A stretch of 7,518 nucleotides of DNA from Burkholderiales bacterium (GTDB lineage Bacteria; Pseudomonadota; Gammaproteobacteria; Burkholderiales; SG8-39). The position numbers were made by a program, and so were the translations under genes. Position 1 is the stretch's first letter, and each line of letters starts with the position of its first letter. Positions 1 through 5,917 of the stretch are shown piece after piece. Under the pieces are notes generated by a model. It was not told the origin of the DNA and made no database searches. It worked only from the letters and a program-made list of their open reading frames with translations. The stretch lies in assembly GCA_016649475.1 (NCBI GenBank), contig JAENXP010000092.1, positions 1-7,518 on the forward strand. The letters are read 5' to 3'.

Positions 1-441
1 GACCCAGGTGTCCGTGGGATAGTTGAAGGCGACATAAAGGTTGAGCACACCCATGCAGGCGAAAAATCCGACCCAGCTGAAATTCAGCTTGTTCCAGGCC
101 GGATCAGGCATCTGGATCTGCTCTCCGAGCATGGTGCGTATCAGGTTTTTGCGGAACAGCAGCGCGCTCACGCTCAACACGGACGCAAACAGCCAGTACA
201 GCACCGTCGGCTTCCACTTGATAAAGGTCTCGTCGTGCAACAGCAAGGTGGCGCTGCCGAACACGACTATGATGGCCAGACTCACCCACAACATCGCATC
301 GATCTTGCGCCCGCGCAGCAACAGCCAGCCGATCTGGGCAAAGCTGGCCGCAATCGCGACCCCGGTGGCGACGTAAATCCCCTGCAATTTGAAGGCGATG
401 AAGAACAGGATGACCGGGAACAGGTCGAACAGAAATTTCAT
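1..441 (-). CDS. yciB: Inner membrane septation protein YciB/IspZ, partial (C-terminus off the left edge)
   Basis: The 147 visible residues begin [17 protein letters not shown] and are strongly hydrophobic, with about four to five membrane segments. The family hallmarks are present: a GRKID loop near residues 44-48 and [11 protein letters not shown] at residues 69-79. YciB (IspZ) is a small polytopic inner-membrane protein linked to cell-envelope synthesis and septation; its biochemical activity is not settled. Family members are about 180 residues long, so roughly 30-40 residues are missing past position 1. The ATG at 439-441 fits the family N-terminus. No Shine-Dalgarno sequence precedes it, but an extended -10 promoter sits 8 nt upstream (see 450-458), so the mRNA may be leaderless. 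It lies 129 bp downstream of msrB on the same strand, a pairing I recall from betaproteobacteria. The family call is certain; the precise function is family knowledge only. Confidence 0.93.
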   Translation of the reverse strand, partial: MKFLFDLFPVILFFIAFKLQGIYVATGVAIAASFAQIGWLLLRGRKIDAMLWVSLAIIVVFGSATLLLHDETFIKWKPTVLYWLFASVLSVSALLFRKNLIRTMLGEQIQMPDPAWNKLNFSWVGFFACMGVLNLYVAFNYPTDTWV

Positions 442-449
442 GGGCGTGG

Positions 450-458
450 ATTATAACA
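450..458 (-). promoter_or_regulatory. Extended -10 promoter element for yciB, possibly giving a leaderless mRNA
   Basis: Read on the minus strand, the sequence is TGTTATAAT, a perfect TATAAT with the TGn extension, ending 8 nt before the yciB ATG. No good -35 hexamer is present at 16-18 nt, which is usual for extended -10 promoters. Normal spacing puts the start of transcription between about 443 and 441, so the leader would be 0-2 nt. The absence of a Shine-Dalgarno sequence agrees with this. This is predicted from sequence alone. Confidence 0.5.
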
Positions 459-504
459 GGCTGGGGTGCGCGCGCCGTCCTGGCACCAGGGCGCACGCTG
501 TTCC

Positions 505-521
505 CCGGCAGCGTCTGCCGG
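505..521. repeat. Short GC hairpin in the msrB-yciB gap
   Basis: The 7-nt arms 505-511 (CCGGCAG) and 515-521 (CTGCCGG) pair perfectly around a 3-nt loop. Neither strand has a T-run after the stem, so it is not a classical intrinsic terminator for msrB. A second imperfect hairpin (CCTGG/CCAGG core, 479-490) lies next to it. The pair may give partial termination or 3' end protection of msrB mRNA, but nothing in the sequence proves a role. Confidence 0.4.
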
Positions 522-570
522 ATGGTTTCCGCGGTTTCCGACAAACGCTACAAGCTGTGGATTAAAAATA

Positions 571-963
571 CTATTTCTCAAGTTTAAGCGACGCGGAATT
601 GATGCAGTAGCGCAGCCCGGTGGGCTCGGGGCCGTCCTCGAACACATGCCCCAGGTGGGCGTCGCAGTTCGCGCACATCGCCTCGGTGCGCAGCATCAAA
701 TGGCTGTAGTCCTCTGCGGATTTCACCGCGTCCGGCGAGACGGGCTGCCAGTAACTGGGCCAGCCGGTGCCGGAATCGAATTTGTGCGCGGAACTGAACA
801 ACGGCGATCCGCAGCAGATGCAGTTGTAGCTGCCCGCATCCTTGCAGTCGTTGTACTTGCCGCTGAAGGCACGCTCGGTGGCTTTGAGGCGGGTGACCTT
901 GAATTGCTCGTCACTGAGTTGTTTGCGCCATTCGGCGCTGGATTTCACTGTTTTTGCGGTCAT
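571..963 (-). CDS. msrB: Peptide-methionine (R)-S-oxide reductase MsrB
   Basis: This 130-residue protein reduces the R-epimer of methionine sulfoxide in proteins, with electrons from thioredoxin. It has the complete single SelR/MsrB domain: two zinc-binding CxxC pairs (C48/C51 in CICC and C97/C100 in CANC), the substrate-pocket motif [10 protein letters not shown] at 61-70, DAHLGHVF at 101-108, and the catalytic cysteine C120 in RYCINS. The usual resolving cysteine in the SGCGWPS motif is replaced by threonine (T66). C40, in NDCKDAG, is the likely alternative resolving residue, as I recall for the Xanthomonas-type subclass. I chose the ATG at 961-963 because it gives the normal family length; an in-frame ATG at 1029 would add 22 residues unlike the family. 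No signal peptide is seen, so the protein is cytoplasmic. It diverges from the AhpD-like gene and precedes yciB. Confidence 0.95.
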   Translation of the reverse strand: MTAKTVKSSAEWRKQLSDEQFKVTRLKATERAFSGKYNDCKDAGSYNCICCGSPLFSSAHKFDSGTGWPSYWQPVSPDAVKSAEDYSHLMLRTEAMCANCDAHLGHVFEDGPEPTGLRYCINSASLKLEK

Positions 964-1101
964 TGAAGTCTCGTTATTCCTGCGGTATCCAGCCATAGGC
1001 ACGCGGGTTGGACAGGCGCGATCATACATGGTTGCACCAGGGCGCTGATTCAGCGTTCCAGCCGTTACAATTGCCGGATTCGTTTATCCAGGAGAACAGA
1101 C
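964..1101. promoter_or_regulatory. Divergent promoter region between msrB and the AhpD-like gene
   Basis: This 138-bp region should hold the promoters of two divergent thiol-redox genes. On the plus strand, TACAAT at 1066-1071 is a fair -10 box about 30 nt before the ATG at 1102, with only a weak -35 (CTGATT at 1045-1050, 15-nt spacing). On the minus strand, TATGAT (1026-1021) is a possible -10 for msrB without a clear -35. I see no convincing operator palindrome or riboswitch. The individual boxes are weak predictions; the location is supported by gene layout. Confidence 0.35.
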
Positions 1102-1503
1102 ATGCCCATGGTCAAGCTGGTCGAATACGATGGCGCCCCGCCGGAGGTCAAAGCCGTATATGAGGACATCATGGCGACGCGCAAGAGCGACTGGGTCAAC
1201 AATTTCTGGAAGACCCTGGCGAGCCACCCGCCGACGCTCAGGCGCATCTGGGCCGGGGTGAAAGAGGTGATGGCGCCCGGCAAGCTCGACCCCCTGACCA
1301 AGGAGATGATCTACGTCGCCGTGAGCGCCACCAATAACTGCGAATACTGCATCCACTCCCATATCGCCTCGGCGCGCGCCAAGGGCATGACCGACGAAAT
1401 GCTTGGCGAGCTGCTCGCGGTCACCGGCATGGCCAACCAGACCAACCGCCTGGCCAACGGTTACCAGATTCCGGTCGACCCGCAGTTCAAGGTTGCCGTT
1501 TAG
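1102..1503 (+). CDS. AhpD-like/carboxymuconolactone decarboxylase family thiol protein
   Basis: This 133-residue, all-alpha protein of the CMD/AhpD superfamily carries the redox signature of AhpD with exact spacing: E68-x11-C80-x2-C83-x3-H87 (core NNCEYCIHSH). In Mycobacterium AhpD the equivalent Glu, two Cys and His form the proton relay and thiol pair for peroxide reduction. True gamma-carboxymuconolactone decarboxylases lack the CxxC pair, so a thiol oxidoreductase or peroxidase-partner role is favoured. The protein is shorter than AhpD (about 175 residues) and holds one CMD domain, so it probably works as an oligomer. The start is supported by AGGAG at 1090-1094, 7 nt before the ATG; a second ATG at 1108 is less well spaced. 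The TAG stop overlaps the selO stop codon tail to tail. The substrate is unknown. Confidence 0.85.
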   Translation: MPMVKLVEYDGAPPEVKAVYEDIMATRKSDWVNNFWKTLASHPPTLRRIWAGVKEVMAPGKLDPLTKEMIYVAVSATNNCEYCIHSHIASARAKGMTDEMLGELLAVTGMANQTNRLANGYQIPVDPQFKVAV

Positions 1504-2993
1504 GACGAGCAACTGACCGCCAGCGCCGACGCCCACTGCGGCGCCGTTGCGGCGTAGGCCTGCATCCCTGCCTGCTCGTCGTAAGGCCGCTGCAGCACCT
1601 GCATCAGCCGTTCGATCTCGCCGTAGTCGCGTTCGTCCGCGGCTTTGCGTATGGCTGTCTCCGCGAGGTAATTGCGCAGCACGTACTTGGGGTTGACCCG
1701 GTCCATGCGCAATTTGCGCCCGGCGTCCACACTGGCTTCGAGCGCCAGACGCAGGCGGTAGCGTTCTGCCCAGGCGCCGTAGCTGGCGCTCTGCGCGAAC
1801 AACTCGTGCAGCGGCGCGTTGTTCGCGTCCGCGGCGGAATTGAAATTGCCCAGGCGGCGGAAAAACGTGGTGTAGTCGGCGCGGCTGTCGTGCAGCAGCT
1901 TGAGCGTGTCCTGCAGCAGTGCCGCGTCCTCGGCCTGCTGCGTAGCGAGTCCGAGTTTTGCGCGCATCAGGCTCAGGTAGCTCTGCTCGAATTCCTGCTC
2001 GTACTCGTCCAGCGCCGCTTGCGCGGCTTCCATTTCGATGAGCGGCAGCAGCGACTGGGCCAGGCAGTAGAGATTCCAGTGGGCGATCCCCGGCTGCATG
2101 TTGTAGGCGTAGCGGCCGCCGTCATCCGAATGGTTGCAGACATGGCCCCAGTCGAAGCCTTCCATGAAACCGTAGGGGCCGTAGTCGATGGTGAGGCCGA
2201 GGATGGACATGTTGTCGGTGTTCATCACCCCGTGGCAGAAGCCCACGGCCTGCCACTGCGCAATCAGCCTGGCGGTGCGGCCGATCACCTCGCGCAGCAG
2301 TTCCAGGCAGGGCTGCCCGGCTTCGCGCAAATGCGGATAGTGCTGCGCGATGACGTGGTCGGCCAGCGTCCCCACATGCTCGTACTGGCGGCGCGAGGAG
2401 AACAGCTCGAACGAGCCGAAGCGCACATGGCTGGGCGCCACGCGCGTGAGCACGGCTGCAGATTCGACGGACTCGCGTATCACCGGCTGGTCGCTGCCGA
2501 CGATGGCGAGGGCGCGCGTGGTGGGTATTCCCAGCGCGTGCATCGCCTCGGAAGCAAGGTATTCGCGGATGGAGGAGCGCAGCACGGCGCGGCCGTCGCC
2601 CATGCGCGAATACGGTGTCATCCCCGCGCCCTTGAGTTGCAGGTCCCAGCGGCCGCGCGCGCCGCTCGCTTCGCCGAGCAGGATGGCGCGGCCGTCGCCG
2701 AGTTGCGGCACGAACACGCCGAACTGATGGCCGGCGTACACGGCGGCAAGCGGATCGAAGCCCGGCAGCAGGTGGTTGCCGCAGAAGATTTCGGCGAACT
2801 CGCTGCGCCCGGCTTCAGTGTGGGCCAGCCCGATCAGGTCGGCCGCCGCCGGATTGAAGGCGACCAGATAGGGTTCCGGCAGCGGCGTGGGGGACAGCCG
2901 GGTATAGAACTCCGGCGGCAAGCGGCCGTAGTGATTGTCGAAGCGCAGTTCCTCCAGCCTGACGGCGCCGAGTTCAGCCCTTGCGGTATTCAC
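1500..2993 (-). CDS. selO: Protein adenylyltransferase SelO (YdiU family, UPF0061)
   Basis: SelO proteins have a kinase-like fold but transfer AMP from ATP onto Ser, Thr or Tyr of target proteins, and are linked to protection against oxidative stress and to control of S-glutathionylation. All 497 residues align with the family: GDGRAILLGE at 99-108, DLQLKGAGMTPYSR at 117-130 with ATP-contacting K121, MGDGRAVLRSSIREYL at 131-146, VLTRVAPSHVRFG at 181-193, and the catalytic block HGVMNTDN at 254-261 with D260/N261, followed by DYGPYGFM with D270. The C-terminus SCSS places C495 where animal SelO carries selenocysteine. The GTG start at 2991-2993 is supported by AAGGA 8 nt upstream and by the conserved N-terminus LRFDNHYGRLPPEFY. 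The start lies inside the end of the crotonase gene (20-bp overlap), so translation is probably coupled. Expected location is the cytoplasm. Confidence 0.95.
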   Translation of the reverse strand: MNTARAELGAVRLEELRFDNHYGRLPPEFYTRLSPTPLPEPYLVAFNPAAADLIGLAHTEAGRSEFAEIFCGNHLLPGFDPLAAVYAGHQFGVFVPQLGDGRAILLGEASGARGRWDLQLKGAGMTPYSRMGDGRAVLRSSIREYLASEAMHALGIPTTRALAIVGSDQPVIRESVESAAVLTRVAPSHVRFGSFELFSSRRQYEHVGTLADHVIAQHYPHLREAGQPCLELLREVIGRTARLIAQWQAVGFCHGVMNTDNMSILGLTIDYGPYGFMEGFDWGHVCNHSDDGGRYAYNMQPGIAHWNLYCLAQSLLPLIEMEAAQAALDEYEQEFEQSYLSLMRAKLGLATQQAEDAALLQDTLKLLHDSRADYTTFFRRLGNFNSAADANNAPLHELFAQSASYGAWAERYRLRLALEASVDAGRKLRMDRVNPKYVLRNYLAETAIRKAADERDYGEIERLMQVLQRPYDEQAGMQAYAATAPQWASALAVSCSS

Positions 2994-3693
2994 GTATGCG
3001 TTCCTTCAACCCGGGTTCGGACGCGGAGCGTACCAGATCGGCGAGGTCCGCGGCGCGCGTGTCGCTTACGGTCGCCGCGTGCAGTCTGGCGGCGGCCGCG
3101 GGCGACAACTGCTGCGCCTCGGCAGCGGCGCGTTCGACCAGCGCCGGCCAGGCATCGGGCAGGGCGATCTCGTGCAGGAAACCGGTGTGCAATACTTCTT
3201 CGGCGCCGAAGGTCTTGCTCGAAGCGAGCAGCGTGCGCGCGCGATCGCCGCCGATGCGCGCGGCGAGGCGGCGCGTGCCCAGCTGCAGGCCGAATCTCAG
3301 TCCGGGCATGCGGAACTGCGCTTCGGGAGCGGCGATGCGGCTGCCGCAGGCGAGGACGAGGTCCACGCCGGCGCCGAAATTCTTCCCGTGGGCCAGCGCC
3401 AGCGTGGCGTAGGGCGCGTGGTACAGCGACTGCAGCAGGGACTCGATGCGCACGAAGCGCAGCAGCAGATCGCCCACACTCGCGTCTTCGAAGCCGCCAA
3501 AATCGAAGCCGGCGCAAAAATTCCGCCCCTCGCCCTTGATCACCAGCAGGCGCGTGCCGTCGTGATGCGCGGCGTCGACAGCGGCGGCAAGCGCATCCAC
3601 CAGCGCGGCGCCGAGCGCGTTGGCCTTATCGGGTCGGTTCAGCGCCAGCACGGTAACGGCGGCGGTTTTCTCAATCAGCAGTTCGTCGCTCAT
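2974..3693 (-). CDS. Enoyl-CoA hydratase/isomerase (crotonase) family protein lacking the catalytic glutamates
   Basis: This 239-residue protein has the crotonase fold: LALNRPDKANAL at 16-27, first oxyanion-hole motif GRNFCAGFDF at 56-65 (A61), and second oxyanion region HGKNFGAGVDLVLACGSRIA at 102-121. Aligned with rat mitochondrial enoyl-CoA hydratase, Glu144 becomes D111 and Glu164 becomes G131 (MPG instead of xPE), 20 residues apart in both proteins. It is therefore unlikely to be an ordinary hydratase; isomerase, thioesterase, decarboxylase or another CoA-thioester reaction is possible. It is far shorter than BoxC, the crotonase of the box pathway (roughly 550 residues), so it should not be taken for that enzyme. 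The ATG at 3691-3693 has no clear ribosome site. Its end overlaps the start of selO by 20 bp, and it diverges from the TRIC gene. The substrate is not predictable. Confidence 0.85.
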   Translation of the reverse strand: MSDELLIEKTAAVTVLALNRPDKANALGAALVDALAAAVDAAHHDGTRLLVIKGEGRNFCAGFDFGGFEDASVGDLLLRFVRIESLLQSLYHAPYATLALAHGKNFGAGVDLVLACGSRIAAPEAQFRMPGLRFGLQLGTRRLAARIGGDRARTLLASSKTFGAEEVLHTGFLHEIALPDAWPALVERAAAEAQQLSPAAAARLHAATVSDTRAADLADLVRSASEPGLKERIREYRKG

Positions 3694-3712
3694 GGGATAC
3701 TTGAAACAGGTT

Positions 3713-3745
3713 TTGACAAGTTCAAAAATTTCTTCCTTTTAGAAT
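3713..3745 (+). promoter_or_regulatory. Candidate promoter for the TRIC-family gene
   Basis: A perfect -35 hexamer TTGACA lies at 3713-3718 and a good -10 hexamer TAGAAT at 3740-3745, in the AT-richest part of the window. The spacer is 21 nt, longer than the usual 16-19, so the promoter would be weak, activator-dependent or DNA-bending dependent, or the two boxes may be unrelated. Transcription from here would leave a leader of about 30 nt ahead of a clear ribosome site. Confidence 0.3.
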
Positions 3746-3781
3746 ACCATCCCTCAACCAGACTGCAGATGGAGTTTGATC

Positions 3782-4393
3782 ATGGGCGAACCCGTCTATG
3801 TAATTGTCATGATCGCGGTGGCGGTAAGCGCGATTACCGGGGTGCTGGAGGCAGGGCGCAAGCCCATAGACCTGTTCGGCGTGGTGCTGGTGGCGCTGAC
3901 TTCGGCCCTGGGCGGGGGCACGATACGCGATCTGCTGCTGGCCCGGCCGGTATTCTGGGTGGCGGACCAGACTTACCTGGCGGCTGCTATTGCTGCCGGC
4001 GTGGCGACCTTCGTGCTGGTGCGCCTGGTGCGCCTGCCGGCCAATCTGTTCCTGCTGCCGGACGCGCTCGGACTCGCATTGTTCACGGTAATAGGCACCC
4101 AGGCCGCGCTGAGTTATGGCGCGCCGTGGTTCGTCGCCACCTTTCTCGGCCTGGTCACCGGCGTATTGGGCGGGGTGCTGCGCGACATCCTGTGCAACGA
4201 GGTACCGCTGGTATTTGCCGGAGAACTCTACGCGACGGCTTCCTGGGCCGGCGCTGCGGTGTTCATCGCCCTGCTGCATGCCGGAATCCCGGACACGGTC
4301 GCGAGTTTGCTCGCGATCGCGGCGATTTTCCTGCTTCGCGTCGCCGCCATTCGCTGGCACCTGACTCTGCCGAGCTTTGCCGCAAAGGCCTGA
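3782..4393 (+). CDS. TRIC/UPF0126 family membrane protein (YadS/YicG-like cation channel)
   Basis: This 203-residue, very hydrophobic protein has about seven membrane helices arranged as two related halves of three plus one helix. Each half carries the family glycine-arginine motif: GGGTIRD at 44-50 in the first and GGVLRD at 130-135 in the second. Prokaryotic members of this family (for example from Sulfolobus and Rhodobacter) have been shown to be trimeric cation channels conducting K+ and related to animal TRIC channels; E. coli YadS and YicG are uncharacterised relatives. I chose ATG 3782 because GGAG at 3771-3774 lies 7 nt upstream; an in-frame TTG at 3776 falls between the two and is less likely. 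The gene converges on boxA with a 53-bp gap that holds no clear terminator. The in vivo ion and role are unknown; glycine transport has also been proposed for some relatives. Confidence 0.88.
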   Translation: MGEPVYVIVMIAVAVSAITGVLEAGRKPIDLFGVVLVALTSALGGGTIRDLLLARPVFWVADQTYLAAAIAAGVATFVLVRLVRLPANLFLLPDALGLALFTVIGTQAALSYGAPWFVATFLGLVTGVLGGVLRDILCNEVPLVFAGELYATASWAGAAVFIALLHAGIPDTVASLLAIAAIFLLRVAAIRWHLTLPSFAAKA

Positions 4394-4446
4394 AAGCGCA
4401 GCCGGGCAGGCATAGTCCGGGGGCGAGGGTCGGCAGCGTCAATGTG

Positions 4447-5661
4447 TCAATACGTCTCTACGTGGTAGCGGCTGGCCGCCTTGAGTTGGGGCAGCACGCT
4501 CGACCATTCCATGCCGTGCTTGCGGCAGACTTCGGCGAAGGCTGCGTCCACACCGGCTTCCATCGCTTTCAGGCCGCAGATGTAGATGTAGCTGTTTTCG
4601 TCCTTGAGCAGGCGCGCAAGTTCGTCGCCGCGCGCACGGATCAGGTCCTGCACGTATTGCTTGGGCTGGTCCGGCTGGCGCGAATAGGCCAGATTTACAT
4701 TGATCAGTTCCTTCGGCAGTTTCATCAGGGGGCCGCAGTAGGGCAGTTCGCCCGGCGTGCGCGCGCCGAAGAACAGCCACAGCTCGCCGCCTTCCTTGAG
4801 CCCCAGGCGCCGGCGGCGGCGCTCGGTCATGGCGCGCATCGGCGCAGACCCGGTGCCGGTGCAGATCATGATAATGCTCGACCCCGGATGGTTGGGCATG
4901 AGGAAGCTCGAGCCGTAGGGCCCGACCACGCTCACTTTTTCGCCTTTCTTGAGGTCGCACAGGTAATTGGAGGCGAGTCCGCGCACCGGCTTTCCGTCGC
5001 GGTCCGAGGTCACGCGTTTGACCGTCAGCGAAAGATTGTTGTAGTCCGGGCGCTCTCCGTTGCGCGGGCTGGCGATCGAGTAAAGCCGGATATGGTGCGG
5101 CTTGCCGGCCGCGTCCGCGCCCGGCGGAACGATGCCCAGCGACTGCCCCTCGAGCACCGGAAACGCGGTGGCGCCGAAGTCGAGCACGATGTGGTGGATT
5201 TCGTTGGATGTGTCCTCGGCGGTGAGACGGTAATTGCCGGCCACGGTCGCGACCGCCGGCCGCGCCAGGGTGTAAAGATTGAGATAGGGATGCGCCGCCG
5301 ACCACGGCGGGGTCGCCGGCCCGCCCTGACCCTGGGTGGCGATGTCGGTGATGCGCTGCACCTCCTCGGGCAACTCGCTGTCGCCGGCCACCTCGGGTGC
5401 GGTGTCGGGCGGCAAATTGTCCCAGGAAAACTGCTCGTCCAGGCTGAACGGCTGCGCCACGCGGCGCCAGTTGTCGATGGCGCCGGTCGGGCAGGGCGAG
5501 ATGCAGTCGTTGCAGAAATTGCACAACTCGAACTTGACCACGTAATTGCGGCCATCGTGGGTGACCGCATCGATCGGACAGCTCTCCTCGCAGGTGTTGC
5601 AGCGGATGCATATCTCCGGATCGATGAGGTGCTGGCGTTTGAGCTCGGCTGGCGCATTCAT
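4447..5661 (-). CDS. boxA: Benzoyl-CoA epoxidase, reductase component BoxA
   Basis: BoxA passes electrons from NADPH through FAD and two [4Fe-4S] clusters to the BoxB epoxidase in aerobic benzoyl-CoA breakdown. The 404-residue protein shows an N-terminal two-cluster ferredoxin domain (C18-x2-C21-x2-C24-x3-C28 and C47-x2-C50-x2-C53-x3-C57), a linker, then a ferredoxin-NADP reductase module: FAD motif RLYSIAS at 192-198, nucleotide-binding [10 protein letters not shown] at 269-278, and the terminal YIYICG motif ending at C362-G363. This order is characteristic of BoxA. I chose ATG 5659-5661 because GAGG lies 8 nt before it; the frame stays open to a TTG at 5685, which would add 8 residues. It is the gene after boxB on the same strand, separated by an unusually long 256-bp gap filled with hairpins. 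The protein is soluble and cytoplasmic. Confidence 0.94.
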   Translation of the reverse strand: MNAPAELKRQHLIDPEICIRCNTCEESCPIDAVTHDGRNYVVKFELCNFCNDCISPCPTGAIDNWRRVAQPFSLDEQFSWDNLPPDTAPEVAGDSELPEEVQRITDIATQGQGGPATPPWSAAHPYLNLYTLARPAVATVAGNYRLTAEDTSNEIHHIVLDFGATAFPVLEGQSLGIVPPGADAAGKPHHIRLYSIASPRNGERPDYNNLSLTVKRVTSDRDGKPVRGLASNYLCDLKKGEKVSVVGPYGSSFLMPNHPGSSIIMICTGTGSAPMRAMTERRRRRLGLKEGGELWLFFGARTPGELPYCGPLMKLPKELINVNLAYSRQPDQPKQYVQDLIRARGDELARLLKDENSYIYICGLKAMEAGVDAAFAEVCRKHGMEWSSVLPQLKAASRYHVETY

Positions 5662-5721
5662 GGAAAGCACCTCATCGCTGACCAAGCAGCCTCAGCGGCT
5701 ATGGACGAGCAAACCATTCGG

Positions 5722-5806
5722 AACCTCGATTGTCGTACGGATGGTGTGTATCCGTACGACAATCGAGGTTGGCGCGCGCAGCGCGCAGGTTTAGCGAAAA
5801 CCTGCA
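5722..5806. repeat. Hairpin module, copy A (boxB-boxA gap)
   Basis: The module has three parts. Arms 5722-5742 and 5750-5770 form a perfect 21-bp inverted repeat around a 7-nt loop (GGTGTGT). Next comes a constant block at 5771-5790 with two GCGCGC runs (5772-5777, 5781-5786). Last is a small hairpin, with GCAGGTTT (5785-5792) pairing to AAACCTGC (5798-5805). Copy B upstream of boxB has the same total length. Positions 5767-5790 are identical to 7479-7502, and AAAACCTGCA at 5797-5806 is identical to 7509-7518. Each long arm begins AACC and ends ACGGAT, with a divergent middle. The module is non-coding; it is either a dispersed palindromic repeat of the REP/MITE kind or a structured RNA element in the box transcript. 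Confidence 0.85.
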
Positions 5807-5828
5807 CGGACGGTAAATCCGTCCGTGC
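5804..5828. repeat. Perfect 10-bp hairpin in the boxB-boxA gap
   Basis: Arms 5804-5813 (GCACGGACGG) and 5819-5828 (CCGTCCGTGC) pair perfectly around TAAAT. The first two bases are shared with the last two of the preceding small hairpin, and only one base separates it from the next, so the stems can stack. No T-run follows on either strand, which argues against an intrinsic terminator. Confidence 0.8.
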
Positions 5829-5829
5829 G

Positions 5830-5880
5830 GATCGTCGCTTGCGCACGGATGATGTAGCCATCCGCACGCAAGCGACGATC
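5830..5880. repeat. Long imperfect hairpin just downstream of boxB
   Basis: The 21-nt arms 5830-5850 and 5860-5880 pair at 19 of 21 positions: 14 bp outer stem, a symmetrical CA/CA internal mismatch, 5 bp inner stem and a 9-nt loop. The left arm ends ACGGAT and the right begins ATCCG, as in both copies of the 85-bp module, so it is probably a diverged member of the same hairpin family without the AACC ends. On the box transcript it is the first structure, starting 37 nt after the boxB stop codon. No T-run follows. Confidence 0.75.
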
Positions 5881-5917
5881 TCCAGGGAGCCCGTTCTTCT
5901 CATTTTGCAGCGGGTTC

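Noticed and set aside
483..1045. A 12-nt direct repeat GCACCAGGGCGC at 483-494 and 1034-1045 flanking msrB
   Set aside because: It is short and GC-rich with no matching flanks or target duplications, so chance is the simplest explanation.
1806..3539. A 577-codon plus-strand frame opposite selO and the crotonase
   Set aside because: Both opposite-strand genes have strong motif support, and this frame gives low-complexity Arg/Ala-rich sequence.
2974..3693. The crotonase as BoxC, the ring-opening enzyme of the box pathway
   Set aside because: It is 239 residues, less than half the BoxC length, is separated from boxA by another gene, and lacks the second half of the BoxC protein.
4394..4446. 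Terminator between the convergent TRIC gene and boxA
   Set aside because: Only a loose CCGG...CCGG pairing is present, with no stable stem and no T-tract on either strand.
5722..5880. CRISPR array or intrinsic terminator as an explanation of the hairpin run
   Set aside because: There is no regular repeat-spacer pattern, since the units are adjacent inverted repeats of different lengths, and no T-run follows any stem on either strand.
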